DNA from: Branchiostoma floridae
Taxonomy: Eukaryota > Chordata > Leptocardii > Amphioxiformes > Branchiostomatidae
NCBI RefSeq assembly: GCF_000003815.2
Contig: NC_049983.1
Span: 1,353,999 to 1,417,998 of the forward strand
Length of the DNA: 64,000 bases
Direction: 5' to 3'
Position numbers and translations under genes: made by a program. Below, in pieces: positions 55,336 to 64,000 of the stretch. The notes under the pieces were generated by a model. It ran no database searches. It was not told the DNA's origin and worked only from the letters and a program-made list of their open reading frames with translations. Each line of letters opens with the position of its first letter. Position 1 is the first letter of the stretch.

Positions 55336-57627
55336 TTGTTACGTAGACATATTATTGATAGCATTGATAAGATTAATACTAGGTACCCACTTGCAGGAAT
55401 TTGTGTTTTAGGAGATTTTAATAGATGTGATATTAGCAATATTCTTAATGGAGCCCAGCTAAAACAGCTGGTCAGACAGCCTACTAGAGGAGAAGCCATT
55501 CTTGATTTAATTATTACCAATTTGAAGCCATTTTACCAAATTCCTCGGATTGAGGAGCCCTTAGGAATGAGCGACCACAATACTGTTTTATGGTTTCCCA
55601 GTGAATACAAGGTTATCAATACGAAAACGAGGTCAAAAATTCGCCCTTTTAAGGACTCCGAGGTCCGCTCTTTCGGACGGTGGATTTCCTCCCACCCGTG
55701 GATTGAAGTTTTTGATGCCCACGACATCCAAACTAAAGCTAATATTTTCTATGAAACTCTCCAAAGTAGAATAGACCATCATTTCCCTATGAAATCTGTC
55801 GTTAAACACAATACTGATAAGGAATGGATTACTCCCCATATCAAATCACTTATTAAGAAGAGACAGCAAGCTTTTCACTCTGGAAATATGGCATTGTATA
55901 GAAAGCTAAGAAACAGTGTAAATCGACTGTGTATTAAGGCAAGGAAAAGATATTATGTTTGTAAGATCCATGTGTTAAAGAAGGAGAATCCGGCCAGGTG
56001 GCATGCGTGTCTACGCAACATACTAAATTCCAAGCGGAGTGTATCAGTGTCTGTGCCCAGCAGCACTCCTCTGACTGACAGCGATATTGCCAATGTGATC
56101 AACCATCACTTTTCTGACATCGTTAACGAACTTCCATGCCTTGACCTTGAGTCATTGCCATCTTACCTGCCTTCTCCTTCTAGACCTCCGCATATACATT
56201 CATATGAGGTTCATGAAATCTTGAAGCGCCTTGATGCCAGGAAAAGTTGCGGCCCTGATAACATTTCCCCGAAAATTGTCAAAACATTTGCTGTCGAATT
56301 TAGTGAAATTCTTGCCCATATTTTCAACTGCTCATTGGAAGAGGGACGTGTTCCCAAACAATGGAAAGAAGCCATTATTGCTCCAATTCCAAAGAAAGTC
56401 CCAGCGTCAGTAGACAATCTACGACCAATATCACTCACTTCTGTTTTTATGAAAACGTTAGAATCGTTTATTTCAAAATGGATTTTCCAAGACATTGACA
56501 AAATTCTGGATCCAAACCAATATGGCAGTAGAAAAGGGCGCTCATCTGTCCACTACTTGGTTAGTATGATCGATTCAATTCTTCGCGGTGCTGAGACCCC
56601 TAAAAGTATCCAGACTGTTTTGCTGACTGATTTTAGCAAAGCGTTTGATAGAATTGATCATACTATCTTAATCCGTAAATTGTTATCATGTGGTGTGCGC
56701 ACTTCTATTTTACCATGGCTTTGTGATTTTCTTACTGAGCGTACACAATGTGTCCGGTACCGAGGCGTTATTTCAAGTTGGGTGAAAATTGCATCCGGTG
56801 TCCCACAGGGGACTAAACTAGGGCCGATCCTGTTTCTTGTATTTGTGAATGATGCTATGCAATTTTCTCTGGATAGATGGAAGTATGTTGATGATCTGTT
56901 GTTAAAAGAAAGTCGATTATTCAGTGAAGAGAGTTCAATGCAGACAACAATCAACCAACTAGATACATGGTCATCTGAAAACCGTATGACATTGAACGAT
57001 GATAAGTGCAAATTAATGTGTATTACCTTCATGAAGGATCCCCCTCTACCTCCTGTGTTATTACTGAATGGCAAAGCCTTGGAGTACACTGAAGATGCCT
57101 GTATACTAGGTATCTGGATGTCTGCGGACTTGAAATGGGGAAAACATACTGACGCTATTATAAAAAAAGCAAGCTGTCGTCTTTTTTTGCTTAAAAAACT
57201 AAAACGCTCTGGTGTCTGCACTGAAGATCTCTGTGAGATATACCTATTATACGTCCGACCTATTATGGAATATGCGGCCCCGGTATGGCATCCAGGTTTA
57301 ACATGCCAACAATCAGCTGCATTAGAACGCATACAAAAGCGTGCGCTAAGAATAATTCTGGGCAGCGATTATACTTGTTATGCCGAAGCTCTATGTATGC
57401 TAAATATTTGTACCTTAAAATCAAGAAGAGAATTGCTATGTCTTAAGTTTGCGAAATCCATGTTTAATTCTCCCACTTTTCGAAGCTGGTTGCCTGCTAC
57501 ACGTAATGAAGTTCACAACAGAGATTTAAAACGAGGGCTCGAGCTTAGCATACCTTTTGCCAGATATGATAGGCACAAAAACAGTGCCATTCCATACTTG
57601 TCCGCACTCTTAAATACTGATTTATAG
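55336..57627 (+). CDS. CR1/L2-like LINE: partial endonuclease + reverse transcriptase
   Basis: 763 codons without a stop. Begins inside the endonuclease (LAGICVLGDFN near residue 20, SDHNT near 80), so the element is 5'-truncated at about 55315 and lacks the catalytic N-terminal half. The reverse transcriptase has SCGPDNISPKIVK, IIAPIPKK, LRPISLTSVFMKTLE, motif A TDFSKAFDRIDH (about 430), motif B GVPQGTKLGPILF, and the YVDD catalytic box (about 517). A C-terminal region follows with LGIWMSADLKWGKH, YVRPIMEYAAPVWHP and LERIQKRALRIILG. This is the standard order for the CR1/L2/Rex group. The first codon shown is not a true start. An AATAAA lies at 57829 and the element appears to end by about 57850. 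Open frame implies a young insertion. Confidence 0.87.
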   Translation: MLRRHIIDSIDKINTRYPLAGICVLGDFNRCDISNILNGAQLKQLVRQPTRGEAILDLIITNLKPFYQIPRIEEPLGMSDHNTVLWFPSEYKVINTKTRSKIRPFKDSEVRSFGRWISSHPWIEVFDAHDIQTKANIFYETLQSRIDHHFPMKSVVKHNTDKEWITPHIKSLIKKRQQAFHSGNMALYRKLRNSVNRLCIKARKRYYVCKIHVLKKENPARWHACLRNILNSKRSVSVSVPSSTPLTDSDIANVINHHFSDIVNELPCLDLESLPSYLPSPSRPPHIHSYEVHEILKRLDARKSCGPDNISPKIVKTFAVEFSEILAHIFNCSLEEGRVPKQWKEAIIAPIPKKVPASVDNLRPISLTSVFMKTLESFISKWIFQDIDKILDPNQYGSRKGRSSVHYLVSMIDSILRGAETPKSIQTVLLTDFSKAFDRIDHTILIRKLLSCGVRTSILPWLCDFLTERTQCVRYRGVISSWVKIASGVPQGTKLGPILFLVFVNDAMQFSLDRWKYVDDLLLKESRLFSEESSMQTTINQLDTWSSENRMTLNDDKCKLMCITFMKDPPLPPVLLLNGKALEYTEDACILGIWMSADLKWGKHTDAIIKKASCRLFLLKKLKRSGVCTEDLCEIYLLYVRPIMEYAAPVWHPGLTCQQSAALERIQKRALRIILGSDYTCYAEALCMLNICTLKSRRELLCLKFAKSMFNSPTFRSWLPATRNEVHNRDLKRGLELSIPFARYDRHKNSAIPYLSALLNTDL

Positions 57628-57828
57628 CCTGTTATCAATGTCTTATTACCACTACATGGAAATGTTGATTGCCTTGGCGCGGACCGACTGTTGTTAGTAT
57701 GTTATGTTGTATATATCAGGATTTTTTTAAAGACTGAGACTAACTTAATTCAGCTATGTTTACAGCAATGTATAACAAGCTGCAACGTTGTTTCAGTATG
57801 TCTTTGTATGTATATGTATATATGTATG

Positions 57829-57834
57829 AATAAA
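57829..57834 (+). terminator. AATAAA of the CR1/L2-like LINE
   Basis: Canonical hexamer about 200 bp after the ORF stop, preceded by a (TATG)n-like stretch and followed by ATATAAAACC, consistent with a short LINE 3' tail. Confidence 0.45.
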
Positions 57835-57996
57835 CCATTGATATAAAACCTGGTACATCTAGCAAACTCTAGATCATTTCGTAAAAGATATGATCTAAAC
57901 AAAATGTCGATATTAAGTACTAAGCCATACTTTCAATGTTCTTATCCTGCACATTAATACTGAATAGCGTAAGAGGTGATGTGTCTTTATGTCCCC

Positions 57997-58855
57997 TTAA
58001 GATACGGTAGGTATATACGTGCCACAGCAGAAGAAGAACCAAACGCATAATAATATCTTATTAATAGGCAGATTTGCCTTCAACTCTTTCCAGGCATCAG
58101 CAGACCTGTCATATACATATACCCGATATACCATGTCGTCATGGAAGTCACTAACACAGGCTAACAATATGTGCAGCTGGTTCTCCAGTACGGAAAGAAT
58201 AGGAAAACGGGCAACATAGAGGTTTTCTGGCTTCTCCCAGCCTTGCAGTTTCTGCCAGCGGCCTGACTCTGTGTCGTACACCATTGTGTAAGTGAAGCTG
58301 TAATCTGTACAGAAAATCTCTGTTCCCATGGCAACAGCTGTACATACACTATGAATGATCCCAGGTGGGGTCCGCTTGCTCCACCGATCCTCCCTTGGTT
58401 CATAGCGATGCATTTCCTCGTCTGTGAGGAAATAGATATGTGAACCACAGGACAATGCTGCTACTTCGTCTTTAGTTATGTCAAGTTGTAGCTGTGAACA
58501 CTCCTGCCACTGGTTTGTGTGCGGGTTATACTTTCTCATCTGCACCAATGGCCGGCCGTCATAAAAAGCAAGGTAATACAAAGTCCCATCAACTTTAAAA
58601 AGGTGTTCATCATACAAGTCGTCGTCTGGTCCCTTAGATATCGAGGGTACACCTGCTTGTTCCCACATGTTTACTGCATGGTTGTACTTAAACAGAGAGA
58701 ACTTATTCTTTTCCTCTGATCCTTTAGTTTGCAGGATATAGATGTCGTTATCACTGGTGACTGTCATGATGGAGGACTTAGGAAGGTCTTCTGGCTTGAA
58801 ACTGCAGGTGATGTACTTCCCTTCCTGGGGGTTCATGAAGAGGAGCTCGTTGGAA
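57997..58855 (-). CDS. kelch-repeat C-terminal exon (KLHL-like)
   Basis: The minus-strand exon probably starts at 58855, directly after GTCCCTCTCTAG, a pyrimidine-rich acceptor. About 285 residues contain roughly five kelch blades, each with a hydrophobic strand, a Tyr and a Trp six residues on: KYNHAVNMWEQAG, RKYNPHTNQWQEC, HRYEPREDRWSKR, VYDTESGRWQKL and YVYDRSADAWKEL. The strand starts IYILQTKG, LYYLAFYDG, IYFLTDEE and LHILLACV are clear. BTB-kelch proteins use this propeller to recruit substrates to Cullin-3 ligases; BTB and BACK domains are not in the visible sequence and would lie upstream beyond 58855. The tail after NLPINK (ILLCVWFFFCC...) is unusual for the family, so the true last exon border may be earlier. 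Confidence 0.78.
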
Positions 58856-58880
58856 CTAGAGAGGGACCAAGGTAGCAAGG

Positions 58881-59284
58881 TTTACATAGACAAACTACAG
58901 AAACTCCAAAACAGGGCAGGTAGGGTTATCCTGGGCTGTGACTTGTACACACCCAGTGAAACCATTATGCATACTCTTGGATGGACCCCCGTGGTGGACA
59001 TCCTCAAGAGAAACAAAGCGGTACTTGTTTTCAAGGCATTGAACGGAATGTCCCCTCCCCACATTTCAGGCCTATTCACAGAGCTAAGGGGGGTTCATTT
59101 CCACAACACACGACTCAGAGCACAGGGTGGACTACAACTACCCAAAGCTCATCTTCAGTACAAAAAGAAATCCCTTTCATGTAGTGGTGCGGTATTATGG
59201 AACTCACTTCCAGCTAGAGTGAAAGCAGCAGCCTCTGTTCAGTATTTTAAACACATGTATAAAAAGGAATGCCTTACCACTTAA
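58881..59284 (+). pseudogene. LINE ORF2 C-terminal fragment (CR1/L2-like)
   Basis: Open frame DKLQKLQNRAGRVILGC, LGWTPVVDILKRNKAVLVFK, ALNGMSPPHISGLFTEL, SCSGAVLWNSLPARVKAA and FKHMYKKE to a stop. This is the conserved C-terminal region of CR1/L2-type ORF2 proteins; the RT domain is gone. Plus strand, starting about 25 bp beyond the acceptor of the kelch exon, so it sits in the presumed intron in antisense orientation to that gene. Confidence 0.78.
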
Positions 59285-60019
59285 GAGCTGATGTCTGTAA
59301 AAACCAAGCAAAATCAAAAAAAGTTGGCCAAACTAAAAAAATCAATTTTCCTTAAATTTTGTGTGGTGGTAGGGCCTTGGTCCAAACCTACAAAAATGGC
59401 AAAGTTTTAGATCTGCGGTCACCGGTTGCCATGGCAACGGCCATTTTTCAAAATGGCGGATTTTCACCAAGGGAAGGCCTTAGTCGCGTACAAAATAGAC
59501 CTTCTTTGGACTCCTGTAGCCCCCACAAATTAACAGATATTTTATTGATTCTCACATATGTTATTACCCATATTTAAATGAGAAAAATGATATATAGTGA
59601 TGCTCGAAATATTTTTGTAGTGAGGTGCAGCAGATGTTTAAAAGTGATGTGTTTTCGTGAATTTCCAAAATTGACAAAAATCCATTTTTTTACCATTTTC
59701 ATTGACCATTAGCTCATTAAAAGGCAAATCAATTTGCTTGATTTTTGGCACAGTTATAGTTTGGACCTTTGCATACATCGTATGTAAAAAAAAAAATTGG
59801 GACTCGTACGGAACGGACCGTGGTGACCCCGAGAGTAAACCAATATTTCCATTTCAAGAAAATCGTAACCATAGTATTATTCCTGGAAAAACAGTCATAG
59901 CTTACCAAAAATGAATCTCAGTTTCCTTTTATGTAGCAGAGATACCTACCTATCACTTATTAAAGCAGGGTCGTTCGAGATTTTTTTATAATTGCCTTTA
60001 AAATGATTTTATTGAGTTT
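59285..60019. other. non-coding
   Basis: A/T-rich; contains GGTTGCCATGGCAACGGCC near 59425 (palindromic GTTGCCATGGCAAC, an RFX/X-box-like sequence). No gene. Confidence 0.4.
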
Positions 60020-60390
60020 TTTTGGTCATTTTTACACCAAAAATGTATATTTTGGCCCCAGTACCCTGGTATTACAACCAAATGACCTGAAATTTGGTAT
60101 AGAAATGCCCTGGACATGTACACACATGGGTTGATAACTGGTTTGCCATATAATAGAACAAAATGCTTAATTTTGTGATTTTTTGGTGCCATTTTTGGCC
60201 CAAAAAGTACATTTTTGGCCCCTGTACCCTGGTTTTACAACTAAATGACCTGAAATTTGGTATAGGAATGACGTGGACACATGCGCACATAGATTTAATA
60301 ATAATATTGGCATACTGTGCAACAAAATGCTAAATTTTGTGATTTTTTGTGATTTTTTGTGATTTTTTTATACAAAAAAGTGCATTTTTG
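60020..60390. repeat. two-unit tandem repeat, about 170 bp
   Basis: Both units contain TTTTGGCCC-GTACCCTGG, AATGACCTGAAATTTGGTAT and an ACAAAATGCT-AATTTTGTGA end. The second unit closes with three TGTGATTTTT copies. Confidence 0.7.
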
Positions 60391-60970
60391 GCCGACATCT
60401 GCTTGAGAGCAAATACAGCATATTTCAGCCATACGCATTCCCATGCAACACTGAACTGTTCCAAATCACCCCTGCGCAAAAATGGAACATTTTAACAGTA
60501 ACTTCCCTCAAAAAATTAACTAATATTGTGAATTGATACTACTCCACAGGAGCTCCTATGCATAACCAATTGGGTATTGGAATCGCCAGATGCTATTTTT
60601 TGTTCGAAAGTCAAAAAAATCACCACACCTTCCTTTCAGAAAATTTCCATCATGAAATTACATGAAGCCATTCAACAATTTCCAGTACAATAACTAGGTC
60701 TAATTGCCGTTATAAGCTCATTGTGATGTCAGTACATTTATCATGGCATTGAAAGTTTTTTTTTAATTCAAGTAGGGAATAAGTTTTACTAATTATCAAG
60801 CAGGTGAAGGTACTGTGCAGTAATAGTGGTTGTTTTCTTCAAGCTGAAAACATAAATCTTCTTGTTTTTTATGAGCCATTACCGAAACAGAGACGTCTCA
60901 AACTTTTAAAAGAATTTTACCGCACGACTGTCGCTTCATATTTTTTTCTGAAAATCCCAGGACCAACAAC
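60391..60970. other. non-coding
   Basis: Nothing recognised. Confidence 0.4.
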
Positions 60971-60974
60971 TTAA

Positions 60975-61899
60975 CCCTATCCAGACCAGGGGGGGGGGGG
61001 GTAAATATGGCCGCGCCAACTTTGACGCCGTATAACTGGCCAACGACGTGTGCTAGGACTAGGAAAGTTGGTGACTTTTCCTAAAATATTATTGGCAACA
61101 GTTCTGTGAAAAAATTTTAGTTTGTGATTTTTCGTGTTGCCATTGCAACGGGTTTCAGACAGGCATATTTCCCCAAATTTACTAATTTCAGTTTGATTTA
61201 TGGGATTTCATGGTTCTATTGCTAGATCAAACTTGTTTATTTATATCATTAACATCCTGTGTAAGTTCAAGTTACATTTGTAATCAAATATTCATAATTT
61301 ATGCTAATTTGATGACGTCATGGGTCAAAATCCAAGATGGCGGACAATGTCATTTTCAACGATAAATACATGTCATTTTTAATCAAATACCGTCAAAATC
61401 TTTTATTTTCTTACAAAACACAATCACTTGATCATTTTAAGTCCATTTCTATTGTTCTTTTGGGTTATATGTGGAAAAAGTCGTATCTTAGAAAATTCAA
61501 GCGTGTCGATCCAAGATGGCGGACAAATTACGTCATTTTCTGACGTCATATAGACGTCAGTGCCGTCGTCATTGGCAACAAAAGACTTGGCAGACTTAGA
61601 CACCAATAAGATAAGCTTTATAATCATCATTTTGTTCAATACATTTAAGTATAGCGGAAATTTCATATTTTGAAGATTTTAGCCCAAAATATGACATTAT
61701 GACGTCATAATGACGTCATATTACGTCATAACGAAACCAAAATTACAGAAAATATAAAATTTTACTAGTACATCATCGACTCCACATTTAGTGATCGTAA
61801 CCCAAGCCGTATTGAAATTACGAAGGGGGGGGGGGTCAAAAGAGCCCCCCCCCCCCTCCCTGGTCCCAGGAATAAAAAAAAAGCCTGGTCTGGATAGGG
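60975..61899. mobile_element. piggyBac-like MITE with TTAA target, carrying CRE and YY1 motifs
   Basis: 16-bp TIRs CCCTATCCAGACCAGG / CCTGGTCTGGATAGGG flanked by TTAA on both sides (60971-60974 and 61900-61903), the piggyBac signature; CCCT ends also fit. 925 bp, no transposase. The interior holds four perfect TGACGTCA sites (61313, 61541, 61700, 61711) and two CCAAGATGGCGGACAA sites (about 61332 and 61511). An older relative is at 23147. Confidence 0.8.
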
Positions 61900-61903
61900 T
61901 TAA

Positions 61904-63639
61904 CTTGATGTGGCTTTATCTATATATTTTATCTTCCTTCTTTGTTAAGTATATAATTCTGCATACCACTGTTCAACTGTTTTACTTTGTATGCAATCAG
62001 CTTTTGGGCCTAATCATGTCTTAGTGTAACAATTTCGTACCCTGGCACTCAGAGTGTTTAATTGGGCTGAAAGTCTGACAGTTTAAAGTTACTTAAAATT
62101 TGAAAGTTTAAATTTTACGTCAAACAACAACGACAACACTAGAAACACCTACATTTGGTCGGAAGAAAATATAGCACTTTTTTCCTAGTCCAGTAAGGGA
62201 AATGTGGGCACTATAGACAGGTGGCCACTATAGAGAAAATGCTGATCCATTGACTAAGAGCAAGTTACACGATGTCAGTACCCACTGATCTTTATTCATA
62301 TAAACATTGCATAGTTAAGGCAATTATTTAGATTTACAGTTCAATAAGTTCTGAAGGAAAATATTGATGACAAAAGAATCATTCTCACCACTGTCAAATT
62401 TGTTGCTAGGTCACTGTTGCTAGGGCACTATAGACTTTGCGGTTTCAAGTTTCAAACGCGGGAGTTTCAGATGCCGTGTGCTATTCGACAGCGAACCTCA
62501 TGCTACATGATTATTATCCATCCCTTGGACTTTCCCACAACGGTGCTACTACAAAATTTTAATTAGTCTATAGTTGCCGCTACACTTGTCGTTAGTGATG
62601 CAGAAATATACCAATTCTACGAGGCCCTGAAGCCCTCTTTACAAATCAACAAATTGTTGGCGAGCTCCAAATGTGCATTTTCGGCCGGAGTATGACTGGC
62701 GTTTTGGCGATTATGCGGGCCTCGGGCGGCAATCCGACGGTTTTTGACTCTCTTTTTTTTCGGTAGGAGTTTTACCGAACTCTTCGGCCTCGCGCCAGGC
62801 TCGTTCGAGATTCCTGCAATAACCGGACGATATTTCGTCCGACTTTTGACAAGCTTGGCTTGCTTTGTGCGAGCGTCGTGTTGTTGTCGCTGGGAGCTTG
62901 GGAGGGCTCCGGCAGAATTTTAACTGTCACCTTATCAATTTGACACCTGTCATGAACACATACCTTTGTTTAGAGCTTTCATCTTTAGTGGACAATTTGG
63001 TCCGTAATGTAAGATAATAAAGACTACTGTATGAACTTTTCTGAGAATGCTGCGTACCTTTTATAATGAAAGGCAATTGAACACCAAGATAATACTTCTT
63101 ATTTGTTTTTTTTGCTATAGGTTTGGATGTGTGGGATCATATATTCTTCATATCTGAAGGCTTCCAGCCTGGAACTCGGGCGGCTTTTGCCGGCCTTCGC
63201 CTGAGGTTTGTCGGAGGTTCGCCCGATTTCCGCTTTGTCAAAATTATTGTATTATGGTGACTCAGACAGGTCTGTTCACTTTGTGGCTCCGTGGTAGTTT
63301 TTGGATTGGTTGTCACAGCGTTCCTGTTAATATTATTGTTTTCAGTGTGCCCGCCCAGTCCACTTATGTCCTACATATTTCCCGCAACTCGGAAATTAAA
63401 CTTGATACAAAATTTGGCGTTTTACAAGGTTAGTAAGTTCTGACTTCGACCATGTTTAAGACATAGTACAATCTAATTAAAAAAATTACAATCAGTTGTG
63501 TTGGACAGACGTCGGACGAGCTCCGTCCATTTGTAAAGGGGGAATATTTTCAGCGAAAAAGAAGTGAGAAAGAAGAAGGAAAGAAGAAACATTACGAATA
63601 CAATCCATTTCACCATACCTGTGGTATGGTTGAAATATA
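61904..63639. other. non-coding
   Basis: No gene. Around 62650-62780 GTTGGCGAGCTCCAAATG and GGCCTCGGGCGGCAATCC resemble the repeat at 16215-16300, so part is likely repeat-derived. Confidence 0.4.
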
Positions 63640-63830
63640 ATTATCATATAGCCAGGCGCGGCGGACCAATCAGAAGGCCCCGTTCCACGTTGGTTATGAC
63701 GCCGTAACACGTAGATTCAGGCCAGGCAGGTGGGTATCGCTCCCCTGATTGGTCAGAATGAATCGACACCGGTACGCTCACTCGGTGGTTTATTCGGTGG
63801 TTATCGCACCTGACCAGGGATTATCTCACC
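63640..63830. repeat. interspersed repeat (CCAGGCG / CCAATC family)
   Basis: Landmarks ATAGCCAGGCG, GACCAATCAGAAGGCCCC, TTGGTTATGACGCCGTAACA, GATTGGTCAGAATGA and CACCTGACCAGGG; relative of 30940-31150. Confidence 0.45.
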
Positions 63831-64000
63831 ATATACACTTCGGGCCGGGGCATTAACCCTTTATTAATAGCCTAAGCACCAGTATAGTAATCGCAAACCT
63901 TGCTTGAATAAACACCAACTTCCGTATGCTCCTGGAGAACCGCAGCATTTCTGGAGTTCACACTCATATTTCGGAACTTCGGCACACTCATGCGGCGCGG

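Noticed and set aside
56658-57332. 224-codon minus-strand frame
   Set aside because: It is the antisense shadow of the reverse transcriptase frame at 55336-57627.

Overview
The window looks like amphioxus (Branchiostoma) or another lancelet. It is about 40% GC, intron-bearing eukaryotic DNA. It is crowded with short TIR elements, tRNA-headed SINEs of the amphioxus/Deu type, L1/Tx1-like and CR1/L2-like non-LTR retrotransposons, and (CA)n, (GAGT)n and (CATCTA)n microsatellites. The few host genes are of kinds that are abundant in lancelets: a poly-C2H2 zinc finger, a BTB-kelch (KLHL-like) C-terminal exon, and tiny secreted cysteine peptides. The species assignment is inference from repeat content and gene style; no database was consulted.

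Layout. Positions 1-3.2 kb are non-coding, with a mariner-like MITE, a pogo-like TIR element and a SINE. Positions 3.2-20.8 kb (duplicon I) and 29.5-44.75 kb (duplicon II) are collinear, same-orientation copies of one segment, differing by a few percent plus discrete insertions. Each duplicon carries, in the same order, LINE scraps, a (CA)n-containing repeat, a (GAGT)n tract, a decayed kelch-domain fragment on the minus strand, a GC-rich repeat with a 32-nt perfect hairpin, and then two small secreted-peptide loci. Between the duplicons (20.8-29.5 kb) lie a rearranged partial third copy of the same repeats, a TAA-flanked MITE, a decayed piggyBac-like sequence, about 3 kb with no recognisable gene, and two abutting TAA-flanked TIR elements. 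Positions 45.5-49.6 kb hold a LINE with ORF1 and an ORF2 that loses its C-terminus. Positions 50.7-52.8 kb hold a ten-finger C2H2 gene on the minus strand with a probable 5'UTR exon and promoter. A Penelope-like hammerhead-type motif lies at 53.64 kb. Positions 55.3-57.85 kb hold a 5'-truncated CR1/L2-like LINE with a long open RT frame. Positions 58.0-58.86 kb hold a kelch-domain exon (minus), with a LINE 3' fragment just upstream in its presumed intron. Positions 59.3-64 kb are repeats, including a TTAA-flanked piggyBac-like MITE that carries CRE and YY1 motifs.

The most interesting content is the duplicated peptide gene (17272-18687 and 40523-42125). It has three exons, all junctions in phase 1, and encodes a 112-residue precursor with signal peptide, very acidic pro-region, Lys-Arg site and a cationic four-cysteine mature peptide. 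Between the copies the signal, pro-region, introns and UTRs are nearly identical, but the last 32 codons have diverged almost completely (7 of 32 residues shared, mostly Cys) without any length change. That is the signature of a hypervariable effector or antimicrobial-type peptide family. A second tiny secreted ORF, identical in both duplicons, lies about 0.4 kb downstream of each copy. The two duplicons could be a true tandem duplication or two haplotypes joined by the assembler; this is discussed in the findings.
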